From: Clavelina lepadiformis
Taxonomy: Eukaryota > Chordata > Ascidiacea > Aplousobranchia > Clavelinidae
NCBI RefSeq assembly: GCF_947623445.1
Contig: NC_135244.1
Location: 17,174,860 to 17,238,859, forward strand
Length of the DNA stretch: 64,000 bases
Direction of reading: 5' to 3'
The notes under the pieces are model-generated. The model made no database searches, was not told the DNA's origin, and saw nothing but the letters and a program-made list of their open reading frames with translations. The position numbers and the translations under genes were made by a program. Below, in pieces: positions 1-21,086 of the stretch; positions within the stretch are counted from its first letter, which is position 1, and every line of letters starts with the position of its first letter.

Positions 1-2477
1 GTGTCGCGGCCTATAGCGCCATTTCCACAGAATATTTCACAACACCCTGTTATTGCCTTACCAAAGCGTTTTATTGGGTCACTTAATTGCCTTCATGTGC
101 CAGCGCTATCGGTTATTATTAGAATCTGCGCACAATGACGCGTGGTATGTGACACACGCGATGATAATGTAAACAGAGCGTGAGGGGAGTTTAGTGGTGG
201 CGTGAGAAGCAAAGTTTTTGCAGCAAGAAACGCGACAAACCATGCCCGGAGTTGTCTAATTATGATTTAATGACGTCTTATAGCGGCCTGGTCGTTGTAA
301 TTAAATACCAGCTGTGTTTGGGGGAAGGTCGCTGGATGGAAACTGACTTTGTTATACTTAAAACGGCAGTCACGCACATGGATGTAAGCAAGAAACTGGC
401 AAAAGTGCAGTTCGCTGAAAAAAGGGTACTCTGTGAAAAATTTAAGCCTTCTTTGGGCAAAATGTTATCTATAAATTTAATGATTTCGTTTAATTCGCTC
501 TGCAAATTTAGAAAACAATCAACAAAGTCATGCTAATACTGATACTGCTGTTAAAATTGGCAAGCAAGGTCTAAAAGTAAAGCCACACACATATAAGCAA
601 TGTTTTCCTTGTTGTTGGACAAAGGATTGAGACAACAATTCAAAAAATATACAATAAAGAAACTAATCTTTATTAGTCATTTTATTAAATTATTATATTA
701 CAACTGATGGCATAATAATTTTCTTTTTCCTACTTCATGCCGGGACCAATGCGTCTAAGACATGAGTTTTCAAACAAAAATTTAAAGGTATTTTTTTTAA
801 TAAGTTATTCTTTATGCTCTAAAGTTTGCCTGACGTTTTTGTATGAGGTACTTTTTAATTTTATGAGGTACGTTTGTTGTCTGACTTTGTTAAATAGACT
901 TGTTGACTGCTGTATTTCCTTTCGGTCACTAAACTTGATATACGGTATACCATACCGCAGAGCAATATTTTTCAAGTATATAATTTAAGTGAAAACTGAC
1001 CTTATAGTCAAATGTTTTCTATGTGGAAACCAACTGAGATAAAAACATTTTATTTTTGCGTTAAGTTTGATTTAGTTATATGCAGAAAATTTGGATTTAT
1101 TGCGTTAAATTGAGTTATAAAGTATTTTTGCGATTAATTAGCTGCAACTGCATTAAAAATTACGTTTCTTACAGTGACAACAACTATGTTAAATTATTAA
1201 AAATTTAAGTAAAAAGTACGACTCCAAGTCGGTTATAATGTGGTTTCTTCAGCTATTTTGCGAGATAAATTTGTAACAGATTTTATCGATGTTGTCTGAA
1301 CCGTGTTAACGAGATTTTAAAATAGTAAAAAAGGGTAGCCTATACTTTGGCACTCTTAAGGTTAACTTTTTATTTATCGACACTAGCTTCTTCAGGTGTA
1401 CTGTAAAATTTTATTTTATCGAGTCAAGTAACACTTCGGGCGTTGACAAAAATCGTCACCTAGCGGCGTTCGGATGTGTAAAGGAATTGATTCCGAGCGC
1501 TGTGAACTTTTTAATTTTGATAAATATTATATCCATTTTCAAAAAGTGGCCGTACCCTTGAGCAAGGCACTTCGTTCAGATATGAACATGCTACAGCCTT
1601 CGTCAGCTCCAGCTGTTGCATTTCAGTGCCCTGGTGGAATAACAGCCACAATAAATGAACATCTTGGTCATGCATGCGGTCTCAAGTCAACTGCTTAAGG
1701 GTTTGTATGTGTAATCAGCATCACTGTTATTGATCAAATTGAACTTTTTCGCTGTGCTTACACAGCATATAAAATCCTTGCAATTTGCGTGCTGTTGGCT
1801 TGTCGCCGACCGTGTGGTGCGAGGATGATGTGCTCGCCGCGGTACCCCTGGAACAGAATCTTACATAAACCGTCACAATCGTGATCAACGAAAGAAACTC
1901 ACTATTTTAACAGAAAATGAAGAATTTAATAAGCAGTCGCTTTTTATTAAAGCCGGGATTATAACAATTTGTATTTGAAAAAAAAGAAAATCTGCGTATA
2001 TCTACACACGCCAGTTGCGATGTGTGACTGTAAACAACGCCCAAGTAAAATCAACATTAAGTAAGATCGCTGCTAGCGGCGAAAAGCACGTTCGCTATAT
2101 ACTCGCAAGTTGGCGCAATAGAATGAAAAAGTTTAAAATAATTCTGAGACGTTATTTTAAACAAATAATTATTAACAACTACATTAAAATAAATCACAAT
2201 TAAGGCAAGCATAAATAACTCCTGCGCTGCTCTATCGCTCTTCATTCGTTATCGGCTGCGACAGCCACTTTTCGGTTGTCTCCCCTCGGCGCTGTAAATA
2301 GACCAGGATTCCCAGTGAATCAAGGTCGGGGGTGCCCCGGATTCGCGTTATTGCGCGCGCGTCATAGCATTCGACCTGCAGCGGGCAGCATACTATCTAT
2401 ACATCGCATGCACCGTGCAGAGTGGTTGTCTTTTTTGGGGCTAAAATATAGTCTTTCATTTTCTTGGTTGTCGTGCT
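1..2477. other. Region downstream of OGT, no convincing gene
   Basis: No supported gene. The 2.2-2.48 kb end is the probable OGT 3' untranslated region and is more GC-rich between about 2270 and 2420. A 74-codon open frame at 1474-1698 (plus) has coding-like composition but no recognisable domain and no clear splice partners. The rest is AT-rich sequence without a recognisable repeat or RNA gene. Confidence 0.5.
1943..1948 (-). terminator. Candidate poly(A) signal for OGT
   Basis: AATAAA on the minus strand (TTTATT as written), about 530 bases beyond the OGT stop codon. It is the nearest canonical hexamer I found downstream of the stop. A variant hexamer closer in could be used instead. Confidence 0.35.
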
Positions 2478-12627
<10,150 letters not shown>

Positions 12628-12783
12628 GACACAAGTCTAAGTGTAAACCAACATATAAGTCGAATTTTAATGCACACAAGCAAACACTTCCAACGCAAAA
12701 TAGCTTGAACCTGCTTTCTATGTACCTCTTTCTCTCACAAACACTCACGCGCCTTTCACCTATCACGAAATCTTGTGATCGTG

Positions 12784-12791
12784 TGACGTCA
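12784..12791 (-). promoter_or_regulatory. Full CRE palindrome upstream of OGT
   Basis: TGACGTCA, the consensus CREB/ATF site, about 157 bases upstream of the proposed OGT start codon. Position and the nearby E-box suggest a proximal promoter element. Function is inferred from sequence only. Confidence 0.5.
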
Positions 12792-12808
12792 TAAAGAACA
12801 GTTCACAC

Positions 12809-12814
12809 CACGTG
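12809..12814 (-). promoter_or_regulatory. E-box CACGTG upstream of OGT
   Basis: CACGTG within CCACGTGAC, matching USF/Myc/MITF-type bHLH-Zip sites. It lies 18 bases from the CRE and about 180 bases upstream of the OGT start codon. Confidence 0.45.
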
Positions 12815-13444
12815 ACCACGCGCAGTATTTTACAACATAAATAAAAAATGGCCTTTGGCTTGTAAACTCACAAAAACTATACCAAATACTAGCATGTTAA
12901 CAAAATTTGTTATGCATTAATCTATTGCTGGATAAAACGCCCTTCTAGTGTGCAAAGCACCTTTCAAGGTATGTTCTCACTCATTTTTGTTCACGAACTC
13001 TGACGTAGGGCTATTGCATTGTGGGTAAAAAAGACTTGGGTCAGTCCAGGGGTCACCGCACGTTGTAAGCAGTTATAAGATTTTTATTTTACAAAATAAT
13101 GTGTTGGTTTGAAGTTTGATCCAATTCCAATTGCTTGTAAGATGGAAAAAAGCATATGCAAATATTCAACTCTTCGCAAGAGTATTAGTTGTTGTGATTT
13201 GTGTTGACCGTATTGTTGAAGTATCTTATTAATACCGAGACCAGTAGTTATGTTAAAAATTAATTGTCCCCCTACTCAGGGCAGGTCATTGGAAGTGAAG
13301 GCTCAACTGGATTTTTGTGCAGCATTGGTTCGCGACCGGCCGACCTTGTTTGATTTGATTCTTTCTCGTTTAATAAGTGCTGGGGCCCAAGGCCCAATTA
13401 GATGCAATCGGCTAAAGGCCGGCACTGCCCAATGTCCATACTTC

Positions 13445-13845
13445 ATATCACTCGAGTCACCAGTAACGTTTTTTGATGACTCGACTTGACTCGATTCAAA
13501 GTTACTGAATGACTTGACTTGACTCGAGTCAAAGTCCAAAATGACTCGAGTCACGTTAAGACAATTGACAATCATGTTTTGACGATTGTGTAACAAAAGC
13601 GGATATTTTTCTAAACATTAACTTTCTGTAATAAGTATCAACCAGACTAATTGGTAGACAGCCAAAACGTTATGCTAACTTAATCAGTTTAACGCAACGC
13701 ATAGTGGGAGTTAGTTTTTAGGTTACAGGCACTGACTTGACTGAAATCGCAGTTTAAATCGACTCGACTTGACTTCGACTGGACTCGATTCACAACTCAA
13801 AATGACTCGAGCCAGAAAAAAAGGAATTGGTTACAACCCTGCTTC
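13445..13845. repeat. TGACTCGAGTCA palindrome cluster, possible hAT-like MITE
   Basis: Two blocks (13449-13560 and 13735-13815) carry many copies of ACTCGAGTCA, TGACTCGA and GACTTGACTC in both orientations, separated by unique AT-rich sequence. The right boundary reads GGTTACAACCCTGC, resembling the terminus of some hAT MITEs (CAGGGTTGTAACC reversed). I could not find a convincing left terminus or target duplication, so the element class is uncertain. Confidence 0.5.
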
Positions 13846-15998
13846 ATGGTGTTTTAGCGGTTAAAGCAACCCGTAAGCAAAAGCAATATAACAAGACCCA
13901 AATTCAACCTTAGGCAGCGCAACTCTATTCGATGTTCCGAAGAAATAGCATTTGATTCGTCTGTTAAACGGTGATTCATTCATCAGTCAACATTAACAAA
14001 CGTTTATGAAGCTGGTCAAGCCAAGATAACTTTATCTTGTTCCCACAGCTTAGCCTAACTGGACAACGTCAAGCCCTACAAAAAATATATGACCTGTCAA
14101 GAACAATTAAAAGGATCGGGACAGCCAGGGACATGCATTCAATTACGTAAATTGCAATGATTAAACCAAGCATGGCTCGCAGGCCTATACTTGTAATTGA
14201 ATGAGGCTGGCAATCGTTTTACGCCGTGAGCCATAATAGTGGCCTACGAAAATGGTCATAAACGTAAGCGACTTTACCCAAGTAATACCTATAAATATAT
14301 AGCATATCATTTCATTTTCATGTTAACAGTCTTCAGACAACCGCGTTTGGTTCAGGTTACTTTTAATTTTACGCTTATTAAGTTCAGGAGCAAGAAATAG
14401 TCCAATCATAGAAAAGATGTTTTAATATCGGTGCTGTGATAAACCAATTTGCTTCCTGCCTATATGTACTTTAGGATGCATTAGAATTCGTAACATAAGT
14501 AAAACAGAATTAGGAAAATACGAGCTATAGTAATTCCTATATCTGAATGAAAATAGAATACAGTCTATGGAGTTACTGGTAGGCCTATCGATGTAATTAG
14601 GCAAATAATCAAATCTAAGACAAATTATTGACAAGGGTCTTCAAGCAGTACTATTGCTGTCATCAACTTATTGACATTAACTGAAAAATTAACACCAAAA
14701 AGGCTAAATGTTAGCTTATAAGAAACAATTGTGTTTATTGATACAGTATACGACTATACGGTATACATTCGAAGTCAATTTCGGCTCAGTAATAGACTGT
14801 AAGCCTAAAATATAGCCTATAAGTTATATATGCCTGAAGAAAATCGTGCGCGTGCTAGTAAATTTTATTATTAAAGCCTGTCAAAGTAAAACCTTTATGA
14901 CTGAGGCCACATTTGTGCGGGTTTTGCGTTTATCATCTATTACGTATATACAGTAGCCTTAAAATCATAATCTACCATAAAAATCTACCGACACGGAACG
15001 ATAAGCAAAAATGCAAGAAAAGGAAATAAAAAAACAAATGGAGAAGCATACTAACTTACTACGCGGTGAACCAAAATACTAAGCGTAAGTAACTTAATAC
15101 AACATTGCATGTATGCGTATGGCATAAGGGCATTTTATAAAAAAATGAATGGATCTTATGAAGAAAAGGAAATTTTCACCGAAAACAGTTTTATTTTCAG
15201 TCAGGAACAATCATTGATTTCATTGCCTGTCTTAATTATAATCTATGATCGTTTCACCTATAGAAAAAATTGATCAGTCGGTTGCCAATCCTGATGAAAT
15301 AACACTTCGAATTGAAAAACATTCTACAGGCTACATGGCTAGAGGTAGCCAAAACCAGAAGTATCTCAGTTGTGACATCGGTAGAGCGATTTGATCAAAT
15401 ATGAGTGTAAACCAACCTTTGTAGTAAAGTTTGTTTTAGCTACGTTTTGAAAAAAGTCTTGTACAATATGTTTGTGAAAAAGAATATACAGTACAGAAGA
15501 GAGTTGCGAAAAAGTGTCTTATAAAGAAAGCTAAAGTCGATATCGTAAGTCTTTCAAAGGTGCATGTTCATGTACATATACGTTTTTGACTCACGTGCAT
15601 GCATGTAAGCCTATGGTCAATTTGAAAATAAATTCGAAGTTATATAGGCCTACTGTATTCTATTTTCGTCCTATTTTCCGATGAAATTTTATAGCTTTTA
15701 CCTTTTATGAAAGAAGCAAAAGTGACAATCTTGGTTATCGCAAAAAAGCGGGGTTATGTGAAACCATGTCAATACACGGCTTATCGGACATATATATCAT
15801 GCACTCATTAACTTTTAATTTGTGCTAATGAAGAAAATCTCGTCTTTCTTTCTTACGATCTCATGTTGCAAGACGAGACACAAGAATCCTTTTAAATATT
15901 AATACATGGCCCCTTGCGCCCTTTTATCGTTATCTATTTTTATTTGGCTACATGCAGTGTATAATATACAGAAAAGCTAATTTAAGTATAGATTTCAG

Positions 15999-17536
15999 GA
16001 TTTAAAGAGGACAATTCACTGGTTGGAAGTGATCAATATCTTTGAAGAATTTGAAGACGGTCAACAACTTTCTGTAATGTCAAAACAACATCGGGAGTCC
16101 TCAAGAATTGGGTGGGAAATTAAAACTTCAAAAAATGTCACCAAAACGTGCTCGAATTCTTGGGAACGTTTCTCACGAGAGGTAAGGTTTGCGTTTTTGT
16201 GTTTGTAAATCCTTAATGCATTTATATATCTTATTATTAGTGATATAAGAATTCGTTGTCGTTGATGTGTATGGGCACGATTTCAACTCTATATTTGTTG
16301 ATAATGGTATTGGTTTGGGCAGGAAGCACACTCAAGGGAGAGACGGACCACGGACAGCAAGAAGTTCCACAAGACCGTCAGCGAGAATATGAAAAAGATA
16401 GAAGGTCATCTTTTGGTTTCGGATAACATCAAACGGGGAAAGCGATTGTTTTCCAATTCCTCTTCTAAAGCTCCGATAGAGATTGGAAGTCGGTTTCTAG
16501 ATTCAAAACGCTCTTTCAATGATGCTCCTGACAAACGACGTGATCTACGATTACATAATTCTGGAATCACATATAACGACAGTAACCTTGTTTGCCCAGC
16601 TTACACAGGAGTTGGCGTGCTGCGATTTCCGGACGGAAGGTGCTGCAAGAAACCGGTATTCTTTGTGCCTAATGACAACTTTCCAGATGGTGACGGTATC
16701 ATGAGAAAAACTACAAAAATTAGCATAGAGCCGGAAGAAAGTTATCATGAATCAACCGACGCCGGTATTAAAACCAGACCTCAAAGAAAGTTGGTCTTGA
16801 AAAAAGAAACTTGTTATTTTATAAACGGAATCAGTGTGAGGCCTGTGCTGATTCTCAGCCCGCAAAGAACAAAGCAACAAGTTCAGAGGTATTCGCCACC
16901 TTATCATCCTTTACCAGTCACAAAGGAACCAACGGCGCCAATTCGACAGCCTGCTGACGCCAATGACGTTTGCAACATCTTCTCCCAGGACTTATTGTCT
17001 CCCAATGGAAGGAGCCCTTTATCTGTACGCTTTCGTGCGAGGTCTTTTACGGAGAGTTTTTCCCCCAGATCAGACAAATTATCTTCCGGGATTAATTTGT
17101 TTTCCTGCTGGAAATGTCTTGGAATTGACGCCGATGAAGAATCAACAAGTTCCCTGGAGTCAGGTAGGTCAAAAATATATTTGTTATAGATTAGCGTCTT
17201 TATATAAAAAAAAAAAACGAGAATAAAGATTACTTCTGATATGGAATATGTACTTATCGGGGTATACTGCTTGGTATATGTGATAAGGTACCTTCACCTT
17301 GTGGTCAATAAACTGGAATAGAGAATGGCGTACTTTAACTCATATTTGGATAACGAAACATTACCGATACTTCAGAAAGCGGAAGTGATGGAGGTATTGA
17401 ATCTATTAACGGAGGCGGAAGCAAAAACGGGTTCGACTATGAGGATTTCAATGAAATTGATGAAGTGGAGGTGTTTGAGTACTCCAGTGACGGTGGTGGT
17501 GATTCCGACGACTCTTCGGTCTCCAACGATCCGTAA
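15999..17536 (+). CDS. Unrecognised Ser/acidic protein with C-terminal FSCWKC motif (gene A)
   Basis: Three exons: 15999-16181 (phase 0 end), 16323-17163 (ends TCA G|GTAGGT) and 17376-17536 (stop TAA). All junctions are GT-AG and in phase, giving up to 395 codons. The start is unsettled. Exon 1 is open from an acceptor-like TTTCAG at 15998 and its first ATG is at 16079, so an upstream exon may be missing. Exons 1-2 are rich in charged residues (HSRERRTTDSKKFHK). The middle has Cys/Pro stretches (GRCCKKPVFFVPNDNFPDG) and several SP motifs (RSPLS, SFSPRS, LILSPQR). Exon 2 ends with FSCWKCLGIDADEESTSS. Exon 3 is a Gly/Ser/Asp/Glu tail ending DSDDSSVSNDP. I recognise no domain, signal peptide or membrane span. 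Many SP/acidic Ser sites and no hydrophobic core suggest a disordered, phosphorylated intracellular protein (inference). It shares the C-terminal plan with the gene at 23208. Confidence 0.6.
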
Positions 17537-18887
17537 TTAATCACTTAAAACGTAGCTAGTGTGTCTGTCGATGTTCATCTTGTGCTGCTTGTATAGCCTG
17601 TTGATTGGAGATTATACATTATTCATCCTGTATTGCTGATAACAGTATTATAGCCTACATGCTCTGTTTAGGTGCCTCGGTGCCTGACATTATGATTGTT
17701 AGGTGAAACGACAAAAGATTTATATGAATTAGTTGTAGTTCAGAAAAATAATGGGAAATTGCACAAGTCAATTTGTAGGTCTCTTTATGACGAACACATG
17801 GTTGCACACGATCTCTTCATTGATGTTCACCATGATTTCGACGAACTTAACGATGAACTGATCAACCAAGACCTCTTGCACTACGACCACTCTTTGCATA
17901 ACCAAAGCGTAAGCGAAGAAGAAGAAGAAATACGATGTGAGAATAAAAAAAATTTATTATTTTTTGCCGTTTATGCTAATAGTGACACATTAAACAGTTC
18001 TGTCTTCCGTATTATTTACTGAAGTTAAGAGTTAATTTTTGCTCATCGTGTAACATTATCAGCAGACTATTGCTCTTGCCATAAAATAAGAAATTTAAGT
18101 GGAAGCTTTGTTCACTTTTGTTTGTTCTAGAGCTGATATCACAAAGTGTTGTTCCAGGGTGCAGGAGAAAGTCTTCGCATGGCGAGTCATCGGACTGCAT
18201 GAGTGAAAAAAGAAGATATGAATCATATGAATCAAATTACTTTCATCTCACGCGACTTTGATTTATCGTGACTTTGGTGCAATGTGAACATCGAAACATT
18301 TCTCAATTGTTATTATATACATATAGTCTGTAATGAACATCACATAAAACCTTTAATGGCAGGGCTAGACATTGTTTTGAGAGATTAAAATGCAAGTATA
18401 AACAAAAGTACAAACAATTTCTCTAAATTATCAATTCTTCGGTACATTTTATGCAATGTTTCAAATTGGAATTGTAATTACAACAAAGGTTTTGGTGAGC
18501 AATCTCACGCGCACAGTCCTTTACGAATGTATGGAGACAACACACAAAACCCAAGCAATGCCGTAACAATGAAGCCGCATACTTCTATGTACGTTGGTAA
18601 CTATACAACAGCTATACAGCAACTACGTCGTAACACTAGGTGGTACGATTGGTAATATCATGTTACGGTTTAAGAAAAGAAATAATGCTAATTGAATCCC
18701 TATATCCTTAGAAACACTCTACAGGAAAACAGTAAAACGTTAACGTTGTTGTTTACAAACCTGGAAGATATAGATTATAGAGCATGCAAGGAAGAATAAA
18801 AAGTTGTCAAAGTTTCAAAGCTCAAAAGTTCTAAGAGGTTTCTCTTGATCGTTTGCTGGCCGTTGTGTCAGATTTTCTGTGTTTGCC
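17537..18887. other. Spacer between gene A and the METTL24-like gene
   Basis: Apart from the candidate exon at 17703-18022 and a possible small exon near 18158-18250, I see only AT-rich non-coding sequence. Confidence 0.5.
17703..18022 (+). CDS. Possible alternative last exon of gene A or orphan exon
   Basis: Open frame after an acceptor-like TTAG at 17702. It needs one base from the previous exon, exactly the phase left by gene A exon 2, so exon 2 could splice here instead of to 17376. It encodes an acidic stretch including DVHHDFDELNDELINQDLL and SEEEEEI. The frame either runs to a stop ending at 18022 or splices at AGC|GTAAGC (17909) to an exon near 18158. The FDELNDEL stretch recalls FDEHDSDL in the tail of the 23208 gene. 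No transcript evidence is visible. Confidence 0.3.
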
Positions 18888-21086
18888 ATGAAAATGTCCA
18901 TCAAAAATCATCTAACATTCTTTAACACAAAATTAATTTTTTTGTTTCTAATTGGTTGCGGAATCATTGCTTTAGGATTTATCTACCACTATATAGCAAG
19001 AATAACCGAGCCGTTGACAGGTGCGATTTTTAGATTTTGTTATAGGATATGGAAAGTTTGTTTCCTTTAAGCTGATGGCAATCCTTCCAAGTGTTGTCTG
19101 AGTTAAAATAAACTTAATCTTTTTTTGGTATAATAAGTATGATTTTGCTTGTTTTGGCAGCTTTGAAACAGGTGTCGGCGTTTGAAGAGTTTCTTTATTT
19201 AACGCAATACAAGTGCCAGGCGACGTTTAAAAAACAAGTTTCTGACATTTTATTGCCTAACATATGCCAAGAAAAGGATTTTTGGCCCTACGGGAGAAAT
19301 GCCAAGTACAACGAATGTCTTGTTTATTCATTTTTAACTGAATCTGATTTCAACGTAGAGAAAATACTGGGCCGCTATGGCTGTGAAGTTCACGTATTTA
19401 ATCCAAGTAAGTTTTTGAGCATTTTAGTACGAAACCGGTGAAGTAAATAGACACTGTAGTTAAAGCGAACGAGTTTAACACAAAAGATATCTATGGATAA
19501 TTTAATCATTAAAACAAGACCGGTGTAGTGTTTTCAAGAAAAATGAAATTATTGGTAAACAAAAATACTTATAGATTATTAAACTGCTTGTTCTGCTGCA
19601 TTACTCTGTCCCAGAAATCGTTGCAGGAGAAAGCAGGAAGAATAGCCTACAATAAGATTTTACCAAACTACAGATATCTTACAGCATGCCAACAACAGTG
19701 ATCGGACTAACGTCTTGTCTAGAAATGTGATGACTTTAGGTAATCATATTTAGATTGTAGACCTACGGCTTAGTATAGCTTATGCAAGTCCAACTCTTCA
19801 AGTTAATATAAAATATAAGTAACTGTTTGCTGATGCAGCATCTGCTTGATGTCCTTTGCAAGAAAAAGTAGCACGATGCTTTGGCAGAATGGCATTTAGT
19901 GTAGAGAGTGCTGCGTGATGGGTTTGAGTGAATTGTTCGAGTCCTTAATGAGATAGATATCGCTAAAAAATGGAATTCATTCCATTTTGCTGCCAGATGC
20001 ACTGCATATTTTGGCCCAACATCTTACAATTTTGTACCGGTTTACATCGGCCTAGTTATAGATGTAATGTAACTTTTCATTTCCTTTTATTCAGCGCTAA
20101 CGCGTGTATAAGAAAGTGACTGTTACTTTCATAGGAAATTAACATATTGTTTATGGTTGTAATCGATAGGCTCACATCAGAAGCACAGCACATTCGATAA
20201 AGCTTGTTTTGCGATATTTTGCTGTGGTTGAGGTGAAGTTTTATACAGCATTGAACTTTCCACGCGTTGCAGAACTTCACGATCGAAAACATTGTTATTT
20301 CAAATGTCGTCATTAGTGATATTTAACCAATCTTTGTCGATTTAGAAATTATTTTTTAAAAAGCTGCAAAACCTTTTCATCCATTTGAACAATTCACAAA
20401 GGAGATGTTTAATCTTTCATAGCGTTTCATCCAACCTAGCATACTACTACTTAATGCCACCATTCAATGAGAAAAACAACATGTTGAGTTTAGCAACTCC
20501 ACTCTACTTTATAAATAGGCCTACTATTTTGATAGAATCAATCCGACGGAAGCTGAATCACAGTATTAAGATACTTGACCACGTCACATTTGATGTCGAT
20601 GGAGTAGGCAGCAGTGTGGAAGACAGTCTGGTGTATATGTTGGAAACTGGTAGGCCTTCCCTATATATCACAAAAATCAGTGGCCACAAGATGTTGTTAG
20701 GACGTTGTAAAGACATTCAGCTGACCTTATTGTAACGAAGTGTGCCCGTTTTGAATACAGTGGTTAATAGCAAACAAAAGTAGGCATAAATATTATTATC
20801 CCAAAGCTTGTTTGTTTGTTTAGGACAAACGACTTGCATTCGCCAGCTAACGGTGAAGTTTCGTCTTCAAGCCGGTATAACACGCAGCAACATAGTCAAA
20901 AGAATACAGATGTTTCGCAACACTTTGATAACGCTCTACACTGTCGGCTTCAGATCGTTTGCGGTGGAAGATAATATAGAAAATGGAATCAAATTTAGCC
21001 AAGCTCTTGCGTTCAGCAGAAAAACAATAACGTTAAAAGTGAACTATGTTAATATGAGACTAGGTTTGTGTAAGACAGCTCTGTAA
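18888..21086 (+). CDS. METTL24-like putative methyltransferase, N-terminal membrane anchor
   Basis: Exon 1 (18888-19020) starts at ATG and encodes a short basic N-terminus plus one hydrophobic span (LIFLFLIGCGIIALGFIYHY), suggesting a type II anchor. Exon 2 (19161-19406) encodes ECLVYSF..ESDF and GRYGCEVHVFNP, matching the CLVYSFGI..D(F/W)SFDE / GCEVHAFDP core of the METTL24-type family. Exon 3 (about 20346-20649) has LIFHSVSSN, a TILIESIRRKLNH segment and DHVTFDVDG, corresponding to the family's D-I-E-G block. Exon 4 (20824-21086) has CIRQLTVKF and GFRSFAVE.N ... VNYVNMRL, matching the family C-terminus. Junctions 1-2 and 3-4 are in phase (phase 1). The exon 2-3 junction is not: the perfect donor at 19407 (GTAAGT) leaves phase 1, while the best exon 3 acceptor (20345) gives phase 0. 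A small exon may be missing, a weaker donor (GTACGA at 19427) may be used, or the gene may be broken. The SAM-loop glycine of YSFG is Leu here and DIEG is DVDG. Confidence 0.7.

Larger units (their letters stand above)
12628..15998. other. Intergenic region between OGT and the 16 kb gene
   Basis: Holds the OGT promoter side (CRE, E-box) and a cluster of TGACTCGAGTCA-type palindromes at 13445-13845. From 13.9 to 16.0 kb it is AT-rich with short scattered TAGGCCTA palindromes and no supported gene. Confidence 0.6.

Noticed and set aside
19935-19955. GTTCGAGTCC resembling a tRNA T-arm
   Set aside because: No matching A-box, acceptor stem or cloverleaf around it. No tRNA, rRNA or snRNA gene could be supported anywhere in the window.
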